NCBI GenBank assembly: GCA_009711705.1
Contig: VENG01000017.1
Coordinates: forward strand, 1-64,000
Length of the DNA stretch: 64,000 nucleotides
Origin: Bacillota bacterium
GTDB taxonomy: Bacteria > Bacillota > Desulfotomaculia > Desulfotomaculales > VENG01
Direction of reading: 5' to 3'
Numbering within the stretch: position 1 is the first letter of the stretch; every line of letters begins with the position of its first letter. Both the position numbers and the translations under genes were made by a program. Positions 16,837 through 26,022 of the stretch are shown one piece after another. Below the pieces are notes generated by a model. That model ran no database searches and had not been told where the DNA came from. It saw only the letters and a list, made by a program, of their open reading frames with translations.

Positions 16837-17594
16837 GAATCTCCCACCGGGTTTGGCATGTTTTTATGCGTAATTTTACAGTGTTTAAAAAAACCTGGCT
16901 TGCAAATGTGATGTTTAATTTTATAGAGCCCCTCTTATATCTTGGAGCAATGGGTTTCGGCCTGGGGGTTTTTGTGGAGGACATTGACGGGCTGCCCTAC
17001 ATCAACTGGATGGCACCGGGATTGATTGCAACTTCAGCCATGTGGGCCGCAGCATTGGAATGCACCTATGATAGCTATATGCGCATGAATTATCAAAAAA
17101 CATACCATGCCATCATCGCCACCCCGGTAAACCTGGAAGAGGTGGTAGTGGGGGAAATTCTTTTCGGGACATTTAAAAGTCTGCTTTACGGAATAATTAT
17201 TATCATTGTCATTTCAGCACTGGGCCTGGTTCCCTCCCCCTGGGTATTACTGGTCCTACCGGTTCTCGCATTAGAAGGGCTGGCAGTTACTGAACTAAGT
17301 ATCACCTGGACCGGCCTTGTACCAGGCGTAGACGCCTTCGGCTTTTTCTTTACCCTGGTAATCACTCCCATGTTCTTGTTCTCGGGAGTTTTTTTCCCAC
17401 TGGACGGCCTACCTGTCTTAGTACAGGTAATTGCCTGGTTTATGCCCCTTTATCACGTGGTGGAATTAACAAGAAGCCTTACACTGGGGACAGTGGGACC
17501 GTCATTATTATATGACGTGCTGTGGTTGGTGGTCTTTATTACCGTCCTATTTAAGCTTCCGCTATATTTAATGCGCAGGCGTTTGATAGACTGA
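16833..17594 (+). CDS. ABC-2 type exporter, permease protein
   Basis: 253 aa integral membrane protein of the ABC-2/NodJ type. About six hydrophobic segments are visible (~20-45, 55-80, 105-130, 138-160, 172-195, 225-245). The TPMFLFSGVFFPLD motif typical of NodJ/DrrB permeases is near residue 180. It is translationally coupled to the ATPase. The nearest family name is NodJ/DrrB-like; the substrate is not predictable. Confidence 0.88.
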   Translation: MRISHRVWHVFMRNFTVFKKTWLANVMFNFIEPLLYLGAMGFGLGVFVEDIDGLPYINWMAPGLIATSAMWAAALECTYDSYMRMNYQKTYHAIIATPVNLEEVVVGEILFGTFKSLLYGIIIIIVISALGLVPSPWVLLVLPVLALEGLAVTELSITWTGLVPGVDAFGFFFTLVITPMFLFSGVFFPLDGLPVLVQVIAWFMPLYHVVELTRSLTLGTVGPSLLYDVLWLVVFITVLFKLPLYLMRRRLID

Positions 17595-17676
17595 CATGCT
17601 ACTATGAATAATAGGCTCTCTTACCACGGCATTCTATGAGTATTGTTATTGGTAGATATGCCCCTCGAAAAATGGA

Positions 17677-18414
17677 GTGTTGATATTGAACGAAACCCTT
17701 ATGGTGTTAGTTAGAGGCGTAATAGCTTTTTTCACATTGTTCATATTTGCCCGCATACTGGGAAAGCAGCAAATGAGCCAGCTCACCTATTTCGATTACA
17801 TACTGGGCATCACCATTGGCTCCATTGCCGCCACCCTTACCACAAACCTTGGTAACAATACGTGGTCTGAATGGGTGGGCCTTTTCACCTGGTTTGTTTT
17901 AGTGTTTATCATTCAAATGATTGCGATCAAATCACGCTATATTGCAAAATACATGGATGGAGAGCCTACTGTGGTCATTATGAACGGTCATATTATGGAA
18001 GACGCTATGAAGACCATGAGGTACAGCATAGACCACCTCTTGGGTCAACTGCGCCTCAAAGGGATTTTTGATCTGACACAAGTGGAATTTGCTGTTTTAG
18101 AAACTAATGGCAAACTGTCTGTACAAAAAAAATCCGAGTTTCAGCCTGTTACTGCCAAGGATTTGAACTTATCCACCAGCTACTCCGGCTTGAGCACAGA
18201 AGTTGTTTTCGACGGTGTAGTATTAGACCAAAACCTGGAGCAATTAAACCTTGACCGGTCATGGCTGGATGCAGAGTTGAAGAAACTTGGCATAGATGCC
18301 TATTCCGAGGTTGCCCTGGCCAGTATGGATACATCAGGCAGATTATACGTTGACACCTATAACGACCGCCTTAAATCATTGACCGACCCAAGTGATTATC
18401 GCGGGCCTAATTAA
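17677..18414 (+). CDS. DUF421 (YetF-family) membrane protein
   Basis: 245 aa. Three N-terminal membrane helices (~8-28, 42-58, 66-88) contain the family's RILGKQQMSQLTYFDYILGITIGS-like core, followed by a soluble YetF-type domain with DGEPTVVIMNG and the repeated VALASMDTSGRLYVD end. Members are linked to spore germination and oligosaccharide-like functions by context only. The start may be GTG 17677 or TTG 17686, which has the better GGAG spacing. It pairs with the DUF4363 gene 14 bp downstream, a pairing I know from other Firmicutes. Confidence 0.88.
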   Translation: MLILNETLMVLVRGVIAFFTLFIFARILGKQQMSQLTYFDYILGITIGSIAATLTTNLGNNTWSEWVGLFTWFVLVFIIQMIAIKSRYIAKYMDGEPTVVIMNGHIMEDAMKTMRYSIDHLLGQLRLKGIFDLTQVEFAVLETNGKLSVQKKSEFQPVTAKDLNLSTSYSGLSTEVVFDGVVLDQNLEQLNLDRSWLDAELKKLGIDAYSEVALASMDTSGRLYVDTYNDRLKSLTDPSDYRGPN

Positions 18415-18427
18415 GAGGTGAAATTAA

Positions 18428-18796
18428 GTGAGAAAAATCATATTTTATCTAATACCAATACTAACTTTAATTGTCTTTTACGTAGGTCTAACCAGCGGTT
18501 CATATTTGAAAAAGCCCACGAGTGAATTAGATGATGTAGCCAAACATATGCGGATTTTAAAAATGAATATTGAAGGCGGCAATTGGGATGCAGCTGCAAC
18601 GAATCTAAAAAAAATGAAAAGCGCGTGGGGAGAAGTTAAATCAAGGATCCAATTCAATGTTGACAAAAGAAAGATAACTGAAATTGATGTTAAAATTGCT
18701 CGCCTGCAAGGTTTAATAGAGGCGAAAGATAAAGCGGGGGCTCTAACAGAGCTAAGCGAAGCCGCCATGTACTGGGATAGTCTTGGAGAATTCTAA
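18428..18796 (+). CDS. DUF4363 membrane-anchored protein
   Basis: 122 aa. One N-terminal hydrophobic segment (~3-22) is followed by a helical soluble part with repeated Leu/Lys heptads (NLKKMKSAWGEVKSRI, RLQGLIEAKDKAGALTELSEA). Members regularly sit after DUF421 genes, as here with 13 bp between them; GAGGTG is the SD. Function unknown; presumably a partner of the DUF421 protein. Confidence 0.8.
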   Translation: MRKIIFYLIPILTLIVFYVGLTSGSYLKKPTSELDDVAKHMRILKMNIEGGNWDAAATNLKKMKSAWGEVKSRIQFNVDKRKITEIDVKIARLQGLIEAKDKAGALTELSEAAMYWDSLGEF

Positions 18797-18895
18797 TACC
18801 AATTACCAATGTTGCACTACCACCGGGAAAGTATAAAGGGAGAGCCTCTCTCACCAAGGCCCTCCACTTCCATGGTTGAACTAATGTGCTAATCT

Positions 18896-18991
18896 TTAAT
18901 CCCACTCGGTGTTTTCAAGCCAATCAGCGCATTTTGTGCAATCTGAAAGTTCAATCTTATCTTGCATTTCAGTTTTATCTAATGGTATCAT
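18896..18991 (-). CDS. possible 31-residue CxxC micro-protein
   Basis: Within the 305-bp gap 18797-19101, the minus strand holds an ATG frame (18991) ending at TAA 18896-18898. The product is acidic and ends DCTKCADWLENTEWD, with one CxxC pair and three Trp/Asp-rich positions that look protein-like. Only a weak GGGA stands 9 nt upstream and no promoter is clear. The rest of the gap shows nothing. It may be a chance ORF. Confidence 0.25.
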   Translation of the reverse strand: MIPLDKTEMQDKIELSDCTKCADWLENTEWD

Positions 18992-19060
18992 CACTTATCA
19001 TCCCAGGCAAGAAAGTATTTGCTATGCTTAACATAAGTGGCTGTAATCAATATTAGCAAA

Positions 19061-19099
19061 GTAAAACCCGGTTGAACAACAACCGGGTTTACTTTTTTT
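19061..19099 (-). terminator. rho-independent terminator
   Basis: GTAAAACCCGGTT / AACCGGGTTTAC stem with T-runs on both strands, directly after the stop of the glycine-betaine binding protein gene on the minus strand. Confidence 0.85.
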
Positions 19100-19101
19100 A
19101 A

Positions 19102-20007
19102 TTAAGAAGTCCACTCGTTAACTAAATCCTGATGACCTTCAATAAACTTCTGTGCTGCTTCATCAGGGGTCATACCCTCTTTAATGTTTACCATTACCGG
19201 ACCGAGCTCCTCAGATGTCCAGTAGAAATTGTCAGCGATGCTGGCAGCTTCCGGCATATCTTCTTCGAATCCCTGGCGGGTCACGGTGTCGATATGCTCT
19301 TCACCCCCGTATACTCCCTTGGGATCTTCCAGATATTTAAGGTCAAACTTGGCAAACTTCCAATGCGGGTTCCAACCGGTAACAGCAATCCATTCTTCAT
19401 TGTTTATTGCTCTTTCCAGAGCCGCTGCCATGGCTGCACTACTGCTGTCATTAAGTTCTAAATTTAAGCCGTATTCGGTAATTGCTTCTTCAGTAGCCTG
19501 CATAATGCCCGCACCAGGCTCAATACCGGTAATGGCACCGTCAAACTTATCTGCCGCGCTATTCATTTCAGCGATGGAGTCGATATTAACGTACTCCGGC
19601 ACCACTAAACCGATTTTAGCACCTTCAAAGTTGGGGCCAAGGTCAACTACTTGATCCTTAAAGTCTGCCCAATAGTTTTTATGAGTTCCGGGCAACCATG
19701 CCGCTACCATAAAGTCAAAATCCCCCTGGGCAACTCCGCTCCACATTACCCCTGCGTCCACTGAAGTTATTTCAACATCATAGCCTTCATTGGCAAGCAC
19801 ATTTTTCAATACATAAGTGCTGGCAATACAGTCGTCCCACTCAACGTAACCTATACTAACTTTACCTTTGCTTTCTGTTTGGTTACCACCTTGATCTTCA
19901 CCATTTCCGTTTTCACCGGTGCCTTCCTGTCCTCCACAGCCAAAAAGTATTCCGGCCGTAAATACTAGTATTAAAGCTATGCTTAATGTTTTTAATAATT
20001 TACGCAT
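19102..20007 (-). CDS. glycine betaine/proline-type substrate-binding lipoprotein
   Basis: 301 aa OpuAC-type periplasm-equivalent binding protein. The signal peptide and lipobox FGC are near residue 24. The fold hallmarks are GYVEWDDCIASTYVL, FMVAAWLPGTHKNYW and VTGWNPHWKF; their Trp residues form the aromatic cage that binds quaternary amines. Family knowledge: these proteins deliver glycine betaine, choline or carnitine to OpuA/ProU permeases. No permease or ATPase is adjacent, so it is an orphan that must work with genes elsewhere. It is divergent from the methyltransferase gene at 20397. Confidence 0.9.
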   Translation of the reverse strand: MRKLLKTLSIALILVFTAGILFGCGGQEGTGENGNGEDQGGNQTESKGKVSIGYVEWDDCIASTYVLKNVLANEGYDVEITSVDAGVMWSGVAQGDFDFMVAAWLPGTHKNYWADFKDQVVDLGPNFEGAKIGLVVPEYVNIDSIAEMNSAADKFDGAITGIEPGAGIMQATEEAITEYGLNLELNDSSSAAMAAALERAINNEEWIAVTGWNPHWKFAKFDLKYLEDPKGVYGGEEHIDTVTRQGFEEDMPEAASIADNFYWTSEELGPVMVNIKEGMTPDEAAQKFIEGHQDLVNEWTS

Positions 20008-20396
20008 GCATTTGCCTCCTTTAGAGCGTAATTACACTCCATAGTAAGATTAAAGAATAATTCCATACCACTAACTGTTGCTACCTCCACTTTATGTATC
20101 CGTTCCCTGTGCATCAATCCCCCCTATTCCTACTCGCACAATAGGAATTATATCACAAGAATGTTAAACTACCACACCGCCAACTTGGTTGTTAAACTCA
20201 GTGTGGCAGAGATGCAGTAAGGTATTTACGAGAAATCAGTAAAAATAAAGAATTTTGGAGTATTTGGAGGATTCTTACCTTTATCAATTCAGCATAGTCC
20301 ATCACACCCGCCAATCTCACCCTTGCCTCACAAGTTGTCAGTGATATATAATGACGGGAAATAGTAAACTTGAGACAAATTAGGGAGGTTCTTATA
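20008..20396. other. divergent gap between the binding-protein and methyltransferase genes
   Basis: The minus-strand gene has an AGGAGG SD just upstream of its ATG. I saw no clear operator, riboswitch or terminator and no ORF worth calling. Confidence 0.5.
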
Positions 20397-21221
20397 GTGA
20401 GTTCAACCGTGGCAAAAACAAAAGAATATTATGACGGCCCTGCGGACGAGATTTACAAGCAAATTTGGCAGGATAACATTCACATGGGAACATGGGAAAC
20501 AGGGAATGAGGATTTCAATACCGCCCAGGAAAAGACAAACATAGTAATGGCTGAAAAGGCAGGTATTAAAAAGGGCGACAAAGTATTAGATTCCGGATGC
20601 GGGTATGGAGCGACCGCACGGTATCTGGCAAAAACGTTTGAGTGCAGCATTACCGGCATAAACATTAGCGAAAAAGAATTGGAGCTGGCCAGCCAACGTA
20701 CCCGTGAGCAAGGTCTGGATAATCTTTGTGTATTTGAGTATGGAGACTTTCACCGGTTAAAATACCCGGATCAATCCTTTGATATGGTTTGGAGCCAGGA
20801 GGCATTTTTACACGGAGAGGACAAGCGCAAAATACTTGAAGAATGCTTTAGGGTGGTTAAAAAAGGTGGGAAGTTTGTTTTTAGTGACATCGTAATGATT
20901 AAAAGAAATGCCACACCGGAAGACGAAAAGAAAATTCATGAGCGTTTACAGACCTCCGACATATGGGACTTTGATGACTACCATAAAGCGTTAAAGGATA
21001 TAGGGTTTAACGTAAGGATCGAAGAAACGTGGTCGGAAAAAGTGGCCCCCAGTTATCATGCCGTAGCCACAGGCTTGAGGGAAAACAGGCAGCATATAGA
21101 ATCCAGAGTTGGTGCAGAGGTTGTTGATAAGACCCTGGCAGCTCTTGACTTTTGGGTACAAGCAGCTAAAAAAGATAAGATAGGACAAGTTTTTGTTGTT
21201 GCAGAAAAACCAGCTAACTAA
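20397..21221 (+). CDS. SAM methyltransferase, sarcosine/dimethylglycine type
   Basis: 274 aa from the GTG at 20397, chosen because AGGGAGGT lies 7 nt before it. SAM motif I is LDSGCGYGATARYLA (~63), followed by GINISEKELE (~86) and DMVWSQEAFLHG (~131). The overall layout, including the N-terminal YYDGPADEIYKQIWQDNIHMG, resembles sarcosine/dimethylglycine methyltransferases that make glycine betaine. That call fits its divergent neighbour, a glycine-betaine binding protein. No glycine-sarcosine methyltransferase is next to it, so betaine synthesis is inference. A phosphoethanolamine-type or generic methyltransferase is the alternative. Confidence 0.75.
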   Translation: MSSTVAKTKEYYDGPADEIYKQIWQDNIHMGTWETGNEDFNTAQEKTNIVMAEKAGIKKGDKVLDSGCGYGATARYLAKTFECSITGINISEKELELASQRTREQGLDNLCVFEYGDFHRLKYPDQSFDMVWSQEAFLHGEDKRKILEECFRVVKKGGKFVFSDIVMIKRNATPEDEKKIHERLQTSDIWDFDDYHKALKDIGFNVRIEETWSEKVAPSYHAVATGLRENRQHIESRVGAEVVDKTLAALDFWVQAAKKDKIGQVFVVAEKPAN

Positions 21222-21250
21222 TTGCTTTATGAGTATATTTAAGTATAAAG

Positions 21251-21288
21251 AAGAGACCTTCTTTGTCTTTGACAAGGTCTCTTTTTTT
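21251..21288 (+). terminator. rho-independent terminator
   Basis: AAGAGACCTT / AAGGTCTCTT stem followed by TTTTT, 30 bp after the methyltransferase gene. The rest of the 361-bp gap to 21582 holds the GntR promoter and no ORF. Confidence 0.85.
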
Positions 21289-21526
21289 ATGATTAAACTT
21301 GCATGCGCCTTCAGCCCATACCCCGGCATAAAAAACTTCCTTTCCGTACCTTACCCTTCCCTTTTAACATCTTCACAGATATGCCTTAACCGTATAAGTT
21401 TATATTATATAATGAAGTAATTGGTTTTTTGACAGATAAACTTTAAAATTCCCGAGGAGGTGAAACTGACTTTTCAGAACAACAGAATCGCAAGTCAGAA
21501 ATATGCCACTAATAAGACAGTTGCAC

Positions 21527-21555
21527 TTGACTTGAGACGTATTATAACGTACTAT
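21527..21555 (+). promoter_or_regulatory. GntR promoter with embedded operator motif
   Basis: TTGACT (21527-21532), 17-bp spacer, TACTAT (21550-21555). The spacer plus the start of the -10 contain AGACGTATTATAACGTA. The same 17 bases, in the same place within a promoter, occur at 36636-36664. This is the likely binding site of the GntR regulator encoded 28 bp downstream (autoregulation). Confidence 0.65.
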
Positions 21556-21582
21556 AGATTATAGAAAAATTAGAGGTGAACT

Positions 21583-22350
21583 ATGAATAAGAGTATTGAT
21601 AAATCAAGTTCCACTCCACTATACATTCAATTGGCGGAGATCATTGAAGGCGGCATCTACGAAGGGCAGCATCCTCAGGGTTCAAAGCTTCCTTCCGAGC
21701 AGGAATTAATGGAAACCTATAACGTTAGCAGGGTTACTGTCAGACAAACCATGAAACATTTAGCCGCAAAAAATATTATTATTCGAAGACAGGGAATTGG
21801 GACTTTTGTTAATAAGCAAATTTTTTCTCAAACTGTAAGCGATATAATGGGTTTCTACCCATCTTTACTAAGCAAGGCTAATAATCCTGAAATGAAAATC
21901 TTACTTTACGAAACAATCGATCCAGACTCAGATGTGCAGGAAAAGCTGCAACTTCCCTCTGAGGCAAAGGTTTTGCACTATACCCGCCAATACCTTGTTG
22001 AAAATTCGATATTGGTGGTTACCCAAGTTTATATACCCATTTTTATTGCTGAAAAGTGGACCAGAGACGACGCCGAGAAAAATGCTTCTCACCGTTTGAT
22101 TCAAGAAAAAGCAGGTTTTACTATTAATAACTCATCATTAAAGATACGAGCATCCTTGGCATCTAAACAGGTTGCAGATTACTTAAATACAGCTAAAGGA
22201 AGCCCGGTACTGGAGCTAAGGCGTCTAACTTACTCCATTGAGCAACAACCCATCGAATACGCAATCTTCAGCTTCCGTGGGGATTCATATGAGCTGACCA
22301 CAAAAATAATTGGAAGCGAAAAAAACAGTTGGGAACTAAAAAAGCAATAA
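21583..22350 (+). CDS. GntR-family (HutC/UTRA) transcriptional regulator
   Basis: 255 aa. The N-terminal winged helix (~10-75) has the hallmark GSKLPSEQELMETYNVSRVTVRQ in outline; the UTRA effector domain follows (~95-245) with PVLELRRLTYSIEQQPIEYAIFSFRGD. UTRA proteins sense small molecules such as histidine or sugars. The promoter at 21527-21555 contains a motif repeated at the flavoprotein operon promoter at 36.6 kb, so the regulator probably controls both; the effector is unknown. The downstream transaminase and transporter genes are likely targets too, though I did not find the motif before them. Confidence 0.9.
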   Translation: MNKSIDKSSSTPLYIQLAEIIEGGIYEGQHPQGSKLPSEQELMETYNVSRVTVRQTMKHLAAKNIIIRRQGIGTFVNKQIFSQTVSDIMGFYPSLLSKANNPEMKILLYETIDPDSDVQEKLQLPSEAKVLHYTRQYLVENSILVVTQVYIPIFIAEKWTRDDAEKNASHRLIQEKAGFTINNSSLKIRASLASKQVADYLNTAKGSPVLELRRLTYSIEQQPIEYAIFSFRGDSYELTTKIIGSEKNSWELKKQ

Positions 22351-22476
22351 TCTAAGAAGGCTGCTTTTCTATCCGAGTGTACCCTCTCCTTCAGTTCCCC
22401 AACATTATTATAACTTGTTATTTAGCCTTAGTTAACTGGTAGGTAAAACTAGTTCCTACTACCCTTCATAAATAGA

Positions 22477-22535
22477 GTTTGCCCCACTGTTAATGCATTT
22501 TGAAAGGACTGTAATTCAGGGATTGTGGGGCAAAC
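22477..22535 (+). promoter_or_regulatory. long hairpin in the leader of the transaminase gene
   Basis: GTTTGCCCCAC (22477-22487) and GTGGGGCAAAC (22525-22535) are perfect 11-bp complements around a 37-nt loop, 62 bp before the ATG. A weak T-rich run (CCCTTTATT) follows. It could be an RNA leader structure, a terminator of the GntR gene, or a double half-site operator; I cannot tell which. Confidence 0.45.
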
Positions 22536-22597
22536 ACCCTTTATTAAATGTAAAATTTATTTTATTAGTTTAAGCTAATCTTCTAGGGGGTACTCAA

Positions 22598-23794
22598 ATG
22601 TCAATCAGCGATAACGTTCGAAAGAGCATTGCAAAACCCAATTGGTTAAGAAAAATGTTTGAAGAAGGGGAACATTTGCGGTCTATTCATGGTGCAGACA
22701 AGGTATATGACTTTACCATCGGCAACCCCGGTGTGGAACCTCCAGCGGCATTTCATAAAGAGCTTAAGAAGATAGCATTGAATCCTACCCCGGGAATGCA
22801 CCGCTACATGAGCAACGTAGGGTACATTGAAACAAGAGAGGCAATTGCACAAGTATTGAAAGAAGACACTGGTCTATCATTCAATCAAAATCACATTGTC
22901 ATGAGTTGTGGCGCCGGTGGTGGCTTAAATGTGGTCCTGAAAACTATTTTAAATCCTGGGGAAGAAGTAATCGTCCTCGTTCCCTACTTCCCTCAATATA
23001 GTGCCTATATAGACAACTACAGCGGCATAATGAAAGAAGTAAATACATTACCTAATTTTCAGCCCGACCTCGAAAGCCTGGAAGAAGCCATCACCCCGAG
23101 AACCAAAGGTATAATAATTAACTCTCCCAACAATCCCACGGGAGTAGTATATAAGGAAGAAACTTTAGTTCAGTTAGAGACTTTGTTGAAGGCCAAGGAA
23201 AAAGAATTTGGAACTACAATCTATCTTATATCGGATGAACCCTATGCCAAGCTCGTCTATGACGGGGTAAAAGTTCCTAGTGTTTTTAAATCTATTCGCA
23301 ACAGCATTCTGGTTACCTCCCACAGTAAGGATTTAGCTCTTCCAGGTGAGCGCATCGGTTATATAGCAATGCATCCGGATATTAAGGACGCTGACCTTCT
23401 CTTCAAAGGGTTTACATATTGCATTAGGTCACTTGGATTTGTAAATGCCCCGGCCCTTATGCAACGTCTTATTACCTCTTTACAAAGAGAGGAAGCAGAC
23501 ATTGCAGGATACCTTGAAAAACGCAATCTTTTATATGAACACCTTACAGGCCTGGGTTTTGAGATGGTTAAACCCGAAGGAACGTTCTATCTCTTCCCCC
23601 GCTGTCCTCTGCCTGACGACGAAGAATTCATACAAACTGCTTTGAAGTATAATATATTGGTCGTACCGGGTTTTGCTTTTGGTATGCCTGGGTACTATAG
23701 GCTTTCCTTTAGTGTTGCCAAGAAAACAGTAGAAAGCTCTCTACCTGCCTTTACACAATTGGCAAATGAGGTCGGTTTAAAACCAATGATTTAA
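22598..23794 (+). CDS. class I/II PLP-dependent aminotransferase
   Basis: 398 aa fold-type I aminotransferase. The PLP-binding lysine lies in SHSKDLALPGERIGY (~241). The cofactor Asp and Tyr lie in SDEPYAKLVYDG (~210). NSPNNPTGVVY (~172) is the usual substrate/cofactor Asn motif. The N-terminal start follows GGGGG with ATG 22598. It most resembles aspartate/alanine-type transaminases that make 2-oxoacids. It lies between the UTRA regulator and a TRAP transporter, so it probably deaminates the imported amino acid. The exact substrate is open. Confidence 0.88.
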   Translation: MSISDNVRKSIAKPNWLRKMFEEGEHLRSIHGADKVYDFTIGNPGVEPPAAFHKELKKIALNPTPGMHRYMSNVGYIETREAIAQVLKEDTGLSFNQNHIVMSCGAGGGLNVVLKTILNPGEEVIVLVPYFPQYSAYIDNYSGIMKEVNTLPNFQPDLESLEEAITPRTKGIIINSPNNPTGVVYKEETLVQLETLLKAKEKEFGTTIYLISDEPYAKLVYDGVKVPSVFKSIRNSILVTSHSKDLALPGERIGYIAMHPDIKDADLLFKGFTYCIRSLGFVNAPALMQRLITSLQREEADIAGYLEKRNLLYEHLTGLGFEMVKPEGTFYLFPRCPLPDDEEFIQTALKYNILVVPGFAFGMPGYYRLSFSVAKKTVESSLPAFTQLANEVGLKPMI

Positions 23795-23966
23795 GATGCT
23801 AGCTAGAAACATCATGCCCTTTTTAAAATAATCACCGGCATGGCGAGGCATAAATACATCCAAATACTGGCAACTAATTACAAATCTATAAATTTATGCA
23901 AGTCGGTATGCAGATACCTGCAAATTTGAGGACAGTCATTTTAAAAAACCGCAAGGAGGGAAATAT

Positions 23967-25829
23967 GTGGGAGAATCACTTCGCAAAACAATTAACTGGG
24001 CAATAGCCATAGCCGCAGGAGGCATGTCAGCTTTTATTCTATACCAGGCAATTGCCCCTCCTCTACCGGCAATGATGCAAAGGGCATTTGTTTTAATGCT
24101 CAGTTTGTTTGTAATTTTTCTCTTGCACCCATTACTGAAAAAGCAGGACAAACGACCAGGCATACATGACATTCTTCTGGCTCTTTTAAGTCTTGGAATT
24201 GGAATCTATGTGCTTGTAAATTATGAGGCAATGGTCAACAGAATGGGGATGCCTAATTCCCTTGACTTAATCTTGGGCGGGCTGCTGGTGCTGCTGGTTT
24301 TAGAAGGAACCCGGCGAGCTGTGGGTCTACCCCTGGTATTGATAACAACCTGTTTTTTGGCCTACGCATACTTTGGCTCCTACATATCCGGCACCTTTGG
24401 GCACCGTGGCTACGGCTTGACCCGGATTCTTAACTTAATGTATATGACAACCGAAGGCATATATGGAATTCCAGTGGGCGTTATGGTTTCAATTGTGCTC
24501 CTATTTATCATCTTCGGTGCCTTTTTGTATAAAAGTGGAGGCGGTGACTTTTTCATACGGTTTGCTATAGCAATAGCCGGCCGTTCCAGGGGTGGTCCGG
24601 CAAAAATTGCCGTCATTGCCAGCATGCTGATGGGGACCATTTCAGGCAGTAGTATAGCAAACGTGGTTACCTCAGGTAACTTGACTATTCCGCTGATGAA
24701 AAGAATAGGGTACAAAAAGAACTTTGCTGGTGGTGTAGAGGCAGCTGCCTCTACCGGTGGGCAAATTATGCCGCCTATTATGGGCGCCGGTGCTTTTATA
24801 ATGGCGGAATTTACGCAGATCCCCTATTTGCACATAATTGCCGCCGCGGCTATTCCTGCAACTTTATACTTTTTTAGTATTTTCATGAATGTGCACTTTG
24901 AAGCCTGCCGCAACGGCCTGGAAGGATTACCTGAAGAAGAGGTGCCTAAAGTAAAGGATGTTCTAAAAGAAGGATGGGGTTATTTCGTTCCGATAATAGC
25001 CCTGCTGGTAATACTTGTTTTAGGCTATAGCCCTGTAAGGGCTGCCCTGATCAGCATCGCACTGTTGATTGTGGTCAATAACCTCACAATGGGTAAAAAC
25101 AGAATGAAACCGGCTGATTATTTGGCAGCTTTAAAAGACGGCGGCATGACAGCCTATGGCATAATAGCCGCTACGGCTTGTGCCGGGATGATTGTTGGAG
25201 TTGTTGGTATGACCGGCATAGGAATCAAATTTTCTGAAGTAATTGGCTCCTTGGCAGAAGGGAAAATGCTGCTTGGTCTACTGCTAACTGCATTAACTTC
25301 TATCATACTTGGCATGTCTCTTCCGACAAATGCTAACTACATTGTACAAGCATCCATTGCCGCTCCTGCCCTGGTAGCCCTGGGAGTACCGCTGTTACCG
25401 GCACACCTGTTTTGTTTTTATTTTGGTGTTTTTGCGGACATTACTCCTCCTGTGGCTCTCGCTGCCTTCGCCGGAGCAGGTATTTCCGGCGGGACGCCCA
25501 TTGGTACGTCACTTATGGCCACGCGCAACGTTGGAGTTTCATATATAGTACCATTCTTATTCGTCTACTTCCCGGCACTTCTATTGGTAGGTCCGGTTTT
25601 GGGGATAACCATCGTTGCCATTACCTCTCTCCTGGCCATCGTGGCATTCAGTGGCGCAGCTTCAGGATTCCTCCGCCGTTCTTGCGCCGGGTGGGAAAGG
25701 CTGATTTTGTTGGTTGCCGGTGCACTAATGCTGTTCCCTGAGAATTCTACAGATATGATCGGTGTTGTTATATTCGTTGCATTTTTTATCTGGCAGACGC
25801 GAACCATGCAAAAAGCTGCATCCGCATGA
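23967..25829 (+). CDS. TRAP transporter, fused 4TM/12TM permease
   Basis: 620 aa membrane protein of the TRAP fused type with about 16-17 hydrophobic segments (a short four-helix N-terminal part ~10-125, then the DctM-like large part). Characteristic stretches are MGTISGSSIANVVTSG (~229-244) and the matching GMSLPTNANYIVQA (~450) and DITPPVALAAFAGAG (~491). TRAP transporters use a sodium or proton gradient with an external binding protein. GTG start at 23967: AAGGAGGG is 6 nt away; an overlapping ATG at 23965 is in another frame. The TAXI binding protein gene follows at 26023. Confidence 0.92.
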   Translation: MGESLRKTINWAIAIAAGGMSAFILYQAIAPPLPAMMQRAFVLMLSLFVIFLLHPLLKKQDKRPGIHDILLALLSLGIGIYVLVNYEAMVNRMGMPNSLDLILGGLLVLLVLEGTRRAVGLPLVLITTCFLAYAYFGSYISGTFGHRGYGLTRILNLMYMTTEGIYGIPVGVMVSIVLLFIIFGAFLYKSGGGDFFIRFAIAIAGRSRGGPAKIAVIASMLMGTISGSSIANVVTSGNLTIPLMKRIGYKKNFAGGVEAAASTGGQIMPPIMGAGAFIMAEFTQIPYLHIIAAAAIPATLYFFSIFMNVHFEACRNGLEGLPEEEVPKVKDVLKEGWGYFVPIIALLVILVLGYSPVRAALISIALLIVVNNLTMGKNRMKPADYLAALKDGGMTAYGIIAATACAGMIVGVVGMTGIGIKFSEVIGSLAEGKMLLGLLLTALTSIILGMSLPTNANYIVQASIAAPALVALGVPLLPAHLFCFYFGVFADITPPVALAAFAGAGISGGTPIGTSLMATRNVGVSYIVPFLFVYFPALLLVGPVLGITIVAITSLLAIVAFSGAASGFLRRSCAGWERLILLVAGALMLFPENSTDMIGVVIFVAFFIWQTRTMQKAASA

Positions 25830-26022
25830 TGTATAGGCATAACGAGAAGCAACATGTCTTTATAATTTTTGAACTAACTATTTAGTAGTACTTGTAAATA
25901 AGTTTTTAAGGCCCTAAAAATATCAATACCGTTGTATTGGAGGTGAACACAGGATAACTTAATAACAGCTTAGTTTTAAACGTAACTAAAGAATCTCAAC
26001 AAAAATACGAGGAGGTACTAGC

